Counted from the first letter of the stretch, positions 1-10,827 are shown. The stretch: DNA of 64,000 nt from Pseudophaeomoniella oleicola (GCA_003868215.1 QWDQ01000004.1:124001-188000), one strand, 5' to 3'. Notes: generated by a model not told the origin, from the sequence alone. Numbers and translations: made by a program.

Positions 1-206
1 CTTCGCTTCTTCCGAAGGCTACATCTCCGATGAGCCTCTCGAAGGATACCTTCAACTCCACAATTGGGATCTCACTTCGAGACGTTCCTGCAACGTCTGT
101 TGATCCCTCAGCGATGCAATTAGCAGTGCACTGGATGCAGTTGGCTGCCCAGAATGGCGATAAGTTGGCCCAGTCACGATTACGATATGAGAAACAGCAA
201 CATTGA
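1..206 (+). CDS. 3' end of an unknown protein (partial)
   Basis: The frame starting at base 3 is open from the window edge to a TGA at 204-206 and encodes about 67 residues. The last part is helical and charged, ending in a stretch rich in Gln, Arg and Lys (ending YEKQQH). Serine/proline-rich sequence precedes it, as in a low-complexity region before a short C-terminal helix. I recognise no family. The start and any further exons lie outside the window. It could be a chance open frame, but the length and the clean stop before AT-rich DNA favour a real 3' end. Confidence 0.45.
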   Translation, partial: SLLPKATSPMSLSKDTFNSTIGISLRDVPATSVDPSAMQLAVHWMQLAAQNGDKLAQSRLRYEKQQH

Positions 207-1726
207 GTCATAAGAACGAATTCTTTCTTTCGGTTTTGCGTACACGTGACACTGCGATCTCCGGGATCACGGGTTTCTATTGGCGTTGGCTTATTACACA
301 TTGAATTCCTGGCGTTCGGGGATGGTCAGCATTCCAGGGATAACTTATACCACCAAAGCGCAGGGCATCGGGAGGCTGTCTGTCAACAATTTTGTTCTGC
401 ATATGAAATATGTTCCTAAAAAGGGCATATTGCGCTGATTGTTTCATTGTTTTTTTTTTTTTTTTTTGGTTCTCCAGATACGGTTACCTAAGGAATTGCT
501 TCATGAAATTTTAGATACTGTGTGCGAAGACGATTTTCAACGATACCATGAGATCAGAAAGAAGCAGACAAGCCACCGGTGAGATCAAACGATCATGTTG
601 TAGTATCACACAGGATTCGTCTGTGTCACCCACCATCAACAATGGAGGTCCACCAGACCGATTCAGCTGAGTAGTCGCATCAGCCTCACGAGGTGATTAC
701 TTCCTCGCCGGCGTTCGGGCCTCCGCAACGGAAGAGAGAGGCGATGGGCGGTGAAGATAGTCGATCTATGCAGGACCGAACGATGGTCCGGGTGGGCATC
801 TGTGTCTCATTAAATCTGTTGTAATCTACTGGCGACAGCTCATCATGGTTTGATATTAGGTGGCAATGTCGACAGCCAAAAGCGGGAATGGCACATGCGA
901 GTGCCGTGCGGTAACTTACGAGGTCATTTGTTGTGAGAGTTGAGCCTATGATGCCTGTGACCACTTACTACGTAGTACACTGAGGGAATATCTACCCTAA
1001 GGTGACTAGTACCTAAGTATGTCATAAGCAGATGAGATGATTTAGGTAGACATCCATAATTAACTTAGGTAGCTGCTGTAAATATATATATTTTGTCTCT
1101 CTCTCTCTCTCACACACTCTCATACCGTTGTACGCATGTGTACATAGTATATATTTGTATCATTCTCGTCGACCATCTTGTAACGCCGTCGCATTCACTG
1201 ATGGAATTTGTACTACCGTACTTCTCTAGGGACATTCAAATTCAATAATCGCGGGGTGGATGCCGTTTCCCCGGAAAGTCGAAGCGGTTAATTAAAGACT
1301 TCAAGAGGAGCTCTCACTCTCTCCTTCTCTCTCGCTCTCTTTGCCTTTACCTCATCGAGAAGAAAGAACTCGAAGGAAAAAACAAACTTCAAGCTTCCCG
1401 GATCAGCCTAATCGTTCACATGTCAACCGGCATATTCAACCCGTTTTCTGTTTCTTCTTCATTACAACAACACAACAAGTGACATTTCCATCGCCCATCA
1501 TTATTGAATCTCTCAATCTCTTCTTGGTGATCTCGAGATCTCCTCGCTTTTCCGAGCAAAGACACCGCAATCGTCATTCTCCCGATCTGAATCCCCCCTC
1601 CATCTCTCACGCTAGGGATTAGCTCCTCTTTACCCACCGTAAGCAGCTACAACTACAGTGATCCATCGACATATTGTACTCTGGCAATTCGCAACGTCTT
1701 ATTCTTGCTGTGAACTGGTTTTCAAC
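207..1726. other. Intergenic region with Glc8 5' leader
   Basis: I see no convincing gene. It holds a T18 tract (450-467), a 12-base palindrome built on TACGTA (966-977), a short CT microsatellite (1096-1110) and a long CT-rich stretch (about 1310-1640). The CT-rich part lies directly upstream of the Glc8-like gene and looks like a fungal promoter and 5' leader. Confidence 0.6.
1096..1110. repeat. CT dinucleotide microsatellite
   Basis: An uninterrupted run of CT units, followed by a short CA run, in the intergenic region upstream of the Glc8-like gene. Confidence 0.8.
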
Positions 1727-2821
1727 ATGGCTACTACATCTCCTATTCGACACTACCCTGGCGAAGTCAAGTCTAGGCCAAGAGGTGCGCTTATCATTAA
1801 TTCCCCGTTCTGGGCTAGCCGCACCACATACCAAGGCAAACTACTGCATACTGATCTTTAATCGTATAGGAATCTTGAAGAACCCATCTAGTTCCAATAC
1901 TGTACCACAGATAGCGAAAAGTCCTGGTCCCTCTACCATTCCGCAACATTCCGAAGAGTCGACCACCCCGTTCGATGAGAAAGAACTCACAATTCAGAAC
2001 ACGCTACAGAATGCTGGTCGTCGACGCTCCTCCGTCGAAGCAGCGCACCGCCTGTCGATATCACGGAGACAGTCCTCTGCTACCAATGCCCACGATGAAG
2101 CCAGCCAACGATTGAAGTGGGATGAGGCCAACCTTTACCTGGCTGAACAGAACAAGAGCGCTACCATGAAGATCACGGAACCCAAGACTCCTTACGCGAG
2201 GCAGTACGATCCGGCAGAGGATGAAGAAATGATCGACGAAGATCCGGGCATCGATGTCAGTGACATTGTTGTCGACGAAAAGGAGAAAGCTGAGACGATG
2301 AAGAAGCGAAGTGCCAATCGCATGCGCGAGAGTGATATTCCCGGGCTCGAACTCGGAGAACCAGAAGAAGCTGTTGATGTTGATGCCGCCATCGAGGCTG
2401 ACCGAATCTATCGATCAAACAGTCACGAGGACGGTCGAAGTAGCAGCGGGGAGAAGCATGTGTCAGTTGGGGAGGGTGATGCCGAACTCCCAGATGATTC
2501 GTTGTCGAAGGAGGACGTGGAAAAGCACAAGAAGTTTGAGGAAATGCGCAAGAAGCACTATGAGATGAAGAATGTTCGCGGTCTTCTCGGGTAGGTCCTT
2601 CCCTCTGTCACTATCCATATTGGGTACCTATTGTTCCAATTGTCTATGCACATCGACAATCAGCCAGCAATTGCCAGTCCTGTGCTGACATCTCTCCTTA
2701 CAGTCACCCCGAAGAAGTCATGAACGAGGACGATGAAGATGACGCAGAAGATGATGAAGATGACCAACAAGCACCACCTCCTATACCTTCTCTCCCTTCA
2801 CGACCTGTCAATGGCCAGTAG
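1727..2821 (+). CDS. glc8: Protein phosphatase inhibitor 2 / Glc8-type PP1 regulator
   Basis: Three exons: 1727-1784, 1870-2590 and 2704-2821, giving 298 aa. Glc8/inhibitor-2 proteins bind and modulate the PP1 catalytic subunit in cytosol and nucleus. The join of exons 1 and 2 creates PRGILKNPS at about residues 18-26, the hallmark N-terminal PP1-binding motif (K/R-GILKN). This was used to choose the ATG at 1727. A second family motif, LKWDEANLYLAEQNK, is followed by a TEPKTPY segment that matches the conserved kinase-site region. The C-terminal half has EDVEKHKKFEEMRKKHYEMKN, the helical PP1-docking part. The tail is an Asp/Glu run ending in a proline-rich segment. Length is larger than yeast Glc8 (229 aa) and usual for filamentous fungi. 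Identity is secure; the final acidic exon rests on frame and splice signals. Confidence 0.92.
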
Positions 2822-3368
2822 TCGTCGACCTCGGCGAGGAAACGTCCAGGTTCTTGGCTTTGCATCAGATTTCCTTTTTTATCAGATCTACATGTCTCAT
2901 TGACGGCGTTCTCACTACCATCACACGGATTGGCGAGATGTTCGCATGATATACCAACACCTGGGTCTTTTCTACACACAAGAGGCGTCACAGGATATTC
3001 TCATGTATCCTCTTTCCCCCCTCCCTGCCTCTTTCCCTGTCTGTCATGCTGGGTTAGGGCATAGTATGTATGTAACGATACAAATTGATAAATTACAACA
3101 GTACGATGGTGGCACGATCTGGCATAAGGAAGGTGTACGTGATGTTTGTTTGTTTTGTTTTTTGTTTTTTTTTGTTTTGTCAGAGTAGGGACTGGATCAT
3201 AGTGTATACCTTTTTCCTACAAATGTAATCAACTCTGAACATGTTCTTTTGATCCCATACAAAGCATTTTCATCGATTTTTGCTCAGGTTTTAAGTCAAA
3301 AAATCAACCGGAACAAAAAAAAACAGAGAGATAGAGGGCGACGGGCGAGGCGTGTGACGACAGTGTAA

Positions 3369-3378
3369 NNNNNNNNNN
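3369..3378. other. Assembly gap (10 N)
   Basis: Ten undetermined bases. Their true length is unknown, because such a gap is often a placeholder; it directly abuts the poly-C tract. Confidence 0.98.
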
Positions 3379-3380
3379 CC

Positions 3381-3418
<38 letters not shown>

Positions 3419-3446
3419 ACCCCCCCCCCACCCCCCCCCCCAACAC

Positions 3447-3478
<32 letters not shown>
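3379..3478. repeat. Poly-C (poly-G on minus strand) tract
   Basis: About 100 bases almost entirely C, broken by a few single A/T bases and a short ACACA. It directly follows the gap. It could be a real G-quadruplex or i-motif-forming tract, or a sequencing or assembly artefact; the adjacent Ns favour partial artefact. Confidence 0.85.
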
Positions 3479-3480
<2 letters not shown>

Positions 3481-3752
3481 GCCCTCCTTCCCTCAAATGA
3501 TCCTTTTTTCCCCCATATCCATCCAATCTACTCCGTACAGAGGTAATTATCTAGGTAATTATAATCTCTCTCTCTCTCTGTGTCCAGGTAGGAGGGGTTT
3601 TTTTAAGGGTTTAAGTTTTGGTATTATTAGGGATCGTCTCTTTCTTATTCTTATTCTTTTTCTTTTTCTATGGTTGCGGTCGTTGGAGGTTGGGTTGTGG
3701 TTGTGGGTTAATTAAGTCTAAGAGCGAGGAGGGAGGTATGGACACGAAGCTC

Positions 3753-3771
3753 TGTGTGTGTGTGTGTGTGT
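3753..3771. repeat. GT dinucleotide microsatellite
   Basis: About nine uninterrupted TG units in the 3' flank of the amylase gene. Confidence 0.85.
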
Positions 3772-3951
3772 CTATTTGTAGATGTTGATGTCACTATACG
3801 GGAATTTGTGGTTAGTTTCTGGGTCGTTGGGATGGGGGCTTGTTTGGCTTTGCAGGTTTGAGAAAATTGAGACTTGGGCGAGGATTATATTCAGAAGGAC
3901 GATGATGTTCTTTTTGAGCCAGAAGAGAATGAATAGTAGGACGAGGAGGAC

Positions 3952-5624
3952 TCACAATTTCCCAAAATCACCTCTCCCCTCGGCGTCGGATCTGACCCAT
4001 ATCGAGACCGAGGTTCCGGCACAGGGGAACAGTCCGAAGCCTTCGGCGTCGATCTCGACTTCCCGCTCCTCGTTAGCTAGCACGTCGGTCCACTTCTCAC
4101 CCTTGTGCATGTCGCCGACTGCCATCCTGATCTGTCCTGGACCTGTGTTGGACATCACGCAACATAGGCCGGCAGGATGGGCGGCGGTACCACGACGGGC
4201 GAAGCCGATACAGTTGGGGTTGTCGGAAAAGTAGTCGTCTTGGGAACCGTAGGCGTAGAGTTTCCGGGCGAGGATGATGTCGGCGAGCTTGGGGACTGGT
4301 GCGTCTGGAGGATCATGTTTGGTGCCGTAGAGATCGCCGTAGAAGACTTCTGGGTATCCTTCGCAGCGGAGAAGGATCAGACTGTAGGCCAAGGGTTTGA
4401 AGAAGCCCTCGACGGGAGTGTCCATAGTTTGACCGGTTTGAGTGTCATGGTTGGTGACAAGAGTGACAGCGTCTAGAGGTCTGCGGGATACGAGAGTGCC
4501 ATCGAAAACATTGCGAAGATCTGCGGATTCGGTTTTAGAAAGAGAAGAGAACTTGTTCAGGAGAGGAGAGTCGAATAGAGACATCTTATGGGACATATTG
4601 TTGAGGTATTGTTCCATGGGCTCGACGGATGGGACCCAGTATTCACCAACAAGAAAGAGCTTGTCTTTGCCGAATTTAGCATCGAGCATCGCAACAAAGT
4701 CTTCGTTCATGAAACGTTCGGAGAAGTGCTGGATGGCATCGAAACGAAACGCAGAGAGGTTGAGTTCTTTCACAACCCATTCGCCCCAACGTTTGACGTC
4801 TTCAACGACCTCTGGATGGGCGTAGTCGACGTCCGCAAACATCATGAAGTCGGCGTTACCTTGCTCGTCCGCAACACTCTGAGACCAGTGTTTGTTCTCA
4901 CCAACGATCTTGAAGATGGCAGTTCTCTCGTTTTTGGCATCATAATCGGTGCCGCTGAAATGTTCCCAATGCCACTTCATCGGACTGTATTTGTCTCCTC
5001 GACCGGGGAAATCGAATCCAAGCCAGGCTTCGATCTCATATGGATCACCCACCTCCTTTGTCCGATCTACCCGAGAGTGAGTGGTCTTCTAAGTCAAGGG
5101 TATGTAGAGGTAGTCCAAGTATGACTCACCATCGTTATCAACTTCGACGACTTGTACCTTCTCCGTATGGTCTGCACCTGCTTTGTGATTCAAGACGGCA
5201 TCAAAGAGCAACCCAATTCCTAGTTCATTTGCCTTGTCTCTAAGTTGCAAAAGCTCGTTCTTATATCCGAACTTCGTGGGCACTGATCCCTTCTGATCAA
5301 ACTCGCCGAGGTCATACAGGTCGTAAATATCATAACCGTTTCCTTTTGCTCCACCGCTGGCTTTGCAGGCCGGAGGTAGCCAGACCGTGGTCAATCCGAT
5401 CTGTTTATACGCATCGATTGCCCCGAGAAGTCGCTGATAATGTTTTTGATCATCTGGCACATTCCATTCCCACGCCTGAAATAAGGTCTCGTTTTGCTTT
5501 TCTTCTGTTCCGTTCGCTCCGCTGTCAGTATGTTTCTTTGTGTCATAAATGCGGAGCTTTAGTGGAATTGTGGGATGTGGTTTGATTTAGGGGAGACACG
5601 GAACTGACCAGATTCGGGAGCCAT
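3952..5624 (-). CDS. Alpha-amylase, GH13 (subfamily 5-like), intracellular
   Basis: Three exons on the minus strand: 5624-5609, 5516-5130 and 5066-3952, giving 505 aa. It hydrolyses alpha-1,4-glucan. The N-terminus reads AWEWNVPDD, typical of GH13_5. Catalytic signatures in order are FDAVLNH (Asp about 111, His about 116), FRFDAIQH (nucleophile Asp about 244), LVGEYW (acid/base Glu about 276) and TNHDTQ (His-Asp about 341-342). The join of exons 2 and 3 restores NDDRTKEVGDPYEIE, a family hallmark. There is no signal peptide, so the enzyme should be cytosolic, like the Aspergillus niger AmyD and Histoplasma AMY1 class linked to alpha-1,3-glucan or storage-glucan metabolism. The tiny first exon (MAPES, then an acceptor ending GAG) is the least certain part. 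All catalytic residues are present. Confidence 0.9.
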
Positions 5625-6509
5625 AGTCCCCTGCACGATGATCAGGTTTGGTCGTTCCGAATACTGATATTGTATGGCCCCTAATGGAGATGTCACGCTG
5701 TTAATGGAGTTCAAACGGACGTTAAACACCCAGACTGCTGCTTCGTTGGGATAATGGCGAATCTTTATCCAAGTATCTACTGTAGACTTCCTTTATATAA
5801 ACGATCTCACTGTATCCTGTCTATGTGGGAACTACTTCCGCCGAGAACGCAAGTGTGTGTGCTCGCCGTCAGAAGTTGGGTGCTTCCTTGAATTTTTCTT
5901 CCCTTCAGGCATACCGAACCTGGAAACATCGCTAGCCGGTCATCACTCTGACGTAGTCGCAGATGAAAAGGATGGCGAGGAATGGTGGGGTGTGCTCAGC
6001 AACTACTGCTCAGTAGCTCAGAAGTAAGCGTGGATCAACCATGATCAGGATCAAGATAAGAAGAGAGAGCGAGTCGTATGAGTGCGCACAGTCAAGGACT
6101 CGAGTCGACTTGGATATGGATAGACACCCCTTGTAGAGGTGAGGCAAGCCCTTGCATGGTCTCCTATGTCATTGTTGAATCCTCTGATCTGTGCATCCTC
6201 TCCAATCCATTTCTCTCTCACGGTGAGTTCACGGTGAGTTAAACTCGTTGTGATCAACATGTTACAGTAATAAGTGACTCTCTAAATACTGCGTTAAGTT
6301 ACTCTCCCCTTATCGATAAGAGGAATGCGGGGCACCATTGGTTGGACTGCACCTCGGCAATGAGCTCTCAGATACCGACATACTGACCGGTATACCTAAT
6401 GGGATCACTCACTTGTTTTCGTATCCCTTTGATTCTCATGTTGTAGATATCTCCAGCATGTCTACCCCTTTTCATCTCATCCAGCATTCTGAGAGTCAGT
6501 GATCTCGGT
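5625..6509. other. Divergent promoter region between amylase and CoA-transferase genes
   Basis: A shared upstream region of two diverging genes. It contains an 11-base direct repeat (6219-6240) and TATA-like AT-rich patches near 5795. I see no coding sequence. Confidence 0.6.
6219..6240. repeat. Perfect 11-base tandem duplication
   Basis: The unit CACGGTGAGTT occurs twice in direct tandem (6219-6229 and 6230-6240) within the divergent promoter region. Confidence 0.85.
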
Positions 6510-7820
6510 ATGTCTACAGAGCAAGAGCCATTGAAAGGGCTCCGGGTAGTGGAATTGGCTGCTCTCGCACCAGGTATGCACCGAAATAAATATATTTATT
6601 ATAAAGCACGGTTCCTTTCCTTATTTTATTTTATTTTGCTCTCTCAAAGAAACTGACGACGGTGATTCTCTCCTGCAGGCCCATTCCTCGGTCTCCTCCT
6701 CGCCTCCTATGGAGCATCCGTTGTCCGTATTGATAGACCCAGTACGAACTCAGCCTCCACCCCAACACCTGACCCCCTCACAGCCCATAAACAGGGGTCC
6801 ATACCCCTGAACTTGAAGTCTCCATCTTCCCGTTCGGTCCTCCACTCCCTGCTCTCCACCGCAGATATATTGATCGATCCCTTTCGTCCTAATGCCCTCG
6901 AATCTCTCTCGCTATCTCCATCAATACTTCTGCCACTCTATCCACGCCTCATAGTTCTCCGCCTTACCGGTTTCCGACGTGATGGAAAATGGCGTGACAG
7001 GGCCGGCCACGACATCAACTATCTGGCTGTTTCCGGTGTCCTCTCGCTACTTAGTGGAAATGAAAGACATCCCCCAGCGAATTTTCTGGCCGACTTCGCC
7101 GCTGGAGGTCTGAACGCTTTCGCGGGAGTCCTGACGGCCCTGATCAAAAGGCAGGCCACAGGAAAAGGCGGAGTCGTCGATGTGAATATGGTAGATGGAT
7201 CAGGCTTCCTCGCTACTTTCGGGAGATTGCTGAAGAAGACCCCGGTGTGGTCTGGACCCAAGGGAACGAATCTACTGGATGGTGGTTGCCCCTACTACAT
7301 GTGTTACGAGTGCAAGGACCGTGGGAAATACGTCGCCGTAGCCGCTCTCGAGCCCCAATTCTTCTCCCAATTACTTCAAGGCCTAGAGCTGCGCATGGCA
7401 GACATCCTTCCCCCCGGCGTCAACGACCGAGGCAACAAAAAAGCCTGGCCGCACATCCGCACCGTCCTCACCGAAACACTCCGCCAACGCACACGACACG
7501 AATGGGAACAAATCTTCCAGCACCGCGACGCCTGCGTGACTCCCGTCATGGAAATGGGCGAACTCGAAGCCGAAGGCTGGACGAACAGGAAGCCGTTCAA
7601 TATCACCACAGAAGAGAAAGTTGGCGGTGGTGGTGGTGGTGGTGGCGGCGCACATCCTGACGACGGAATCGGGTGGAGTGGAGGTGGGATGGTTGTCGGG
7701 GAGAACGCGGATGCTGTGCTGGAGGGGTGGTTAGGGTGGAAGAAGGGGAGGGATTGGATTGAGGATGACGGCGCGGTTGTTGTCAAAGGTTGGGGGGCTT
7801 CGAAGGAGTGTAAATTATGA
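6510..7820 (+). CDS. CaiB/BaiF (class III) CoA-transferase family, alpha-methylacyl-CoA racemase-like
   Basis: Two exons: 6510-6573 and 6679-7820, giving 401 aa. The family includes alpha-methylacyl-CoA racemase, which inverts 2-methylacyl-CoA for peroxisomal or mitochondrial beta-oxidation, and class III CoA-transferases. The N-terminus has LKGLRVVELAALAPGPF, the CoA-binding start. Residues matching the racemase catalytic set are visible: His about 132 in GHDINYLAVSG, Asp in VVDVNMVDGS and Glu in AALEPQF. The Asp shared with CoA-transferases is compatible with either activity, but the GHDINY and ALEPQF motifs favour a racemase. Near the C-terminus a GGT microsatellite encodes nine consecutive glycines, probably length-variable, followed by a Gly/Trp-rich tail. 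I see no clear C-terminal peroxisomal SKL; the protein ends ECKL. Confidence 0.88.
7626..7648 (+). repeat. GGT trinucleotide repeat coding poly-Gly
   Basis: A run of GGT/GGC triplets inside the CoA-transferase-family CDS. It encodes a Gly9 stretch at about residue 338. Confidence 0.85.
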
Positions 7821-8136
7821 TGGTGATGATGATGAGGAGGAGGAGGAGGACGACGACGATATTGGTGGTTGGATTTCGTTGCTTTATCTTAGTGCATGGC
7901 TTGAAGTACAAAGAGGAAAAGGTGGTGATTGATAACACAAGTACATACACGCACATGTACACACATATTGGACTGCAATATATAGCATTGCCTGTTAAGA
8001 GACATCCCGTTCAATCATCGCAAGACAAACAGGGAAGTCCCTGAGGAAGTACCAGTTCGTAAGTGTGCAAGATATGCCAGCACATCTCTCTCTCTCTCTC
8101 TCTCTCTCTCTCCCGCTCCCTCCTCCTGTCTTTCTC
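7821..8136. other. Intergenic region between converging 3' ends
   Basis: It holds GAT/GAG triplet-rich DNA just after the stop of the upstream gene and a CT microsatellite (8085-8112). No gene is seen. Confidence 0.7.
8085..8112. repeat. CT dinucleotide microsatellite
   Basis: About 14 CT units just downstream of the protease-like gene's stop codon. Confidence 0.85.
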
Positions 8137-9785
8137 TCAACGCCTCCACAGCCTCAGACTCCCAAGATCCGTCTCCTTGACAGTTGGACCACCTCGTTTT
8201 GCGCCAGCAGCGGCCATCCTCCCAGGACTCCGAAGCCCATGCTTCGCTTCCCGCATCTCCCATGAGTTACCACCACCAGCGTCATCATCACTACCGTCGT
8301 AATCGTCATCGTTGTATCTCTCATATTCATTGATCTTGACGCCGCCTCTCCTGCCGTCGAAGAACTTGACTTTGCGCTTCCTCTGCTCCTTCCTGAGTAT
8401 GTATCTGACGAGCACGAGGGCGCAAATGATGATGGCGCCGCCACCGAGAAGACCTCCGAGGATAGCTCCTGGGGCGCCGGATTTGACGAACGGGGACAAT
8501 TTGTGGGAGTATGGAGTTGGGGTAGCGCCGGGGCACCAAGCGGTTCTTGAAATGAATGGAGCGTCAAGGATGGCAGGTGAGAGGTGAAGGGATTGCGTTT
8601 CGTAGGAGATCATCAGATAGACGTAACTGAGGAACGAAGTGCCAAGGGTCATGGCTTCGCAGGAGGCGTCATTGTCCACGTCGGAACAGGGAGTGGACGA
8701 TATTGGCGTGACATTGGAGACGTTAGACACCCACTCAGGTGGAAACGTTATACTTAAGCCATTGCTGAGACTGATGGTCATTGTGCCCTTGAAGACCTCG
8801 GGGAGAATGAGACTATCATCAGAAGAAGTTGTGTTGTCGCTGAAGGCGTTCGTAGCGGAGATGAAGTTCTTCAAGGCCACTGGTGGGAGAGTAATTGAAT
8901 ATTGTTCAGTGGAGAGGACAGCAGGGACTTCAACCGTGCCATCGTTGCTAAGTAGTTCAACCGCGTCTCCAGAACCGGTAGGGTGGTTTAAAGTGATTTT
9001 ATTGACGTGTACGAGGAACGGGTTCCCATCAATGCTTGAATTGAGAGACGAGGTAGCGACAGGGCCGCTGAATCGGGACGAATCATATCCACCGAATGTG
9101 ATGGATCCATTCACGTCACCTCCTGCTCTGTCGAAGCCTGTACCAACGTACAGCGAGACTGCGTTTTGTGATATCCAGTTTCTGCCGTAGAGAGTCTGTA
9201 GTAATGTTGACTTCGGACCAAGGCCTACTGTACCTCCCCAGTGCCCAGGGTCATGAATACTTTGGTTAAAAGATCCTTTCTCCAAGATTGTGATTGGTGT
9301 GTTTGTCACGGCCGTTTCCGTTGCGCTGTCAGTCTGGAAGAAATGCTGATATAGGTGCACCGTATCGTTGCCATAGAGAAAACCAGAGGAGTTTTCTAGA
9401 TCAGTGGCATCGTAATCATCTACTCTAGTGAACCTATTCATGGAGTTAGTGATGGCCTACAGCGAATCTGTGCATTGACTTGCGTTGTGTCATTTGCGAG
9501 ATAGATCATACCCCCGGCTGTGGTTGCGTTACACTCGAACTCGGGGGAGATGTCATCGCAGAAGTCATTGGCTGCAAAGTATGTCTCGTTATGCAGTATC
9601 GACGGCCAGAGGCTTTGATTCTGATGAGGTATTCCGACACCTATAAAGGAGCCGTATACGAAGTCTGAAGTGCCATTCACCTGGCGCTTGTGTATATCAA
9701 CATAAGGAGGAGTTATTCCGCATTTGCTAGCATATATAGGAACAGCAAATCCGACTAGTAACAGAAAGAATTGAACGATAGCCAT
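8137..9785 (-). CDS. Membrane-anchored pepsin-like (A1 fold) protein lacking catalytic aspartates
   Basis: Predicted from the ATG at 9785, where a signal peptide (MAIVQFFLLLVGFAVPIYA) begins. The rest is a secreted A1-type fold: YGSFIGVGIPHQNQSLW near residue 45, WGGTVGLGP in the middle and ITFGGYDSSRFSG, all familiar aspartic-protease landmarks. The usual DTG after the GxPxQ motif is absent, and the second DSG/DTG position reads AVLSTEQYSITLPP. Neither catalytic Asp is visible, so it is probably an inactive protease-like receptor. Many N-glycosylation sites are followed by one hydrophobic segment (AILGGLLGGGAIIICALVLV) and a basic cytosolic tail. One intron near 9426-9511 is needed to join the two frames; an 86-nt version gives 520 aa. 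An intron of only 35 nt (9426-9460) would keep more coding sequence, and I cannot decide between them. Confidence 0.75.
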
Positions 9786-10827
9786 TGTACGAAGCTTGGC
9801 GTACAAGGCTGAAGCTGACGACAAGAGCTGAGACAGAAAGAAGGTCAAGAATGGTCAGGTTGGATGGAAGCTGACGGTAGCATTCATATGAAGAAAGCCA
9901 GAGAAGTTCGGATTCTGATCAAATACCTGCTGCAGCGCAGGTCGCTGACGAATGTCCATATGCATGATTATCTCACTTTGAGCCTGAGAAGACCCTTCGA
10001 ATGGCAAATCCTAGGCGGTCTCAGCAATCAGTAGGAATTGGATGAAGGGCGACAAATGACACTGAGGATGCAGCAGAACAAGAGACCGGAGATGTAATGG
10101 CGCGTCTTTACTCGTGGCTTGGCACCCGATGATGAATCGTGGGGGCGGTCGAGGAGGTGGTCAGCGGTTCTACGTGTGTATGCCCATTTTTAGAAACATA
10201 TTCAATCAAGATCGTCAATGCTGTAAGTAGTATGATTTTTGACTACAAGCACTTGGGTCTTCTCGCTGATCCTTATGTGTAAGTTGCTATCCGGATCGTT
10301 TCAAACTTATCCCTAGGATCCCTGTCGAAAGCTACTCCCACCATTCCCCGGCTTTCCGACATGCTCGCGTTACGATGTGTTGACGACCGTAATAGCGACT
10401 GGTCCGGTACATCATCCATCAGCATGTACATAGTATACGCAGCCTGTTTGCGCCGAAAATTATTTCTCCAGACACGTAAGCTCGTCTAGGATTGCTTGTC
10501 TCATTTGAAGCATCCCAGAGAAGCTGTGGCAAGCTGGCTTCTATTTGAGACCCGATGAGATTGCGGGAGCTGTTGGCTTCCTCGCCCATGCGTCGGCCTA
10601 CTGGCGATTGAAACGTCCTTGAGGGTCGATAGGACCGACTGCAAATCGTCCCTTCTCGAAGTATCATAGCAAAATCCGCAAGTTGTTGTGGCGCTCCGAG
10701 ATAGAGGTTCTTCCTTAGTGACCTTCTTCAACTTGTAGGCTCTAGTTCCAAGATCAAGCGGCGTACACATCGTTGGGTTGGTGAAAGTGATTGCTAACAC
10801 AGTTTAGCAAGCAACCAGTCGTAGCTC
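9786..10827. other. Intergenic region
   Basis: Upstream of the protease-like gene and downstream of the Yar1-like gene. I see only short open frames without domain motifs and no notable repeats. Confidence 0.6.

Larger units (their letters stand above)
2822..3951. other. Intergenic region with assembly gap
   Basis: It lies between two converging 3' ends (Glc8-like and alpha-amylase). It contains T-rich 3' UTR-like sequence (3130-3180), ten Ns (3369-3378), about 100 bases of nearly pure C (3379-3478) and a GT microsatellite (3753-3771). No coding sequence is supported. Open frames through the poly-C tract are poly-Gly or poly-Pro artefacts. Confidence 0.7.

Noticed and set aside
3296-3526. 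Minus-strand open frame of poly-Gly across the gap
   Set aside because: It translates the poly-C tract and Ns; pure low complexity with no start context.
4588-5124. Plus-strand 178-codon open frame opposite the amylase gene
   Set aside because: It is the mirror of a well-supported GH13 enzyme with catalytic motifs on the other strand.
7376-7786. Minus-strand Pro/Ser-rich open frame
   Set aside because: Shadow of the CoA-transferase-family gene, including its GGT run read as poly-Pro.
8639-9190. Plus-strand 183-codon open frame
   Set aside because: Antisense to the pepsin-like gene, whose frame carries clear fold motifs.
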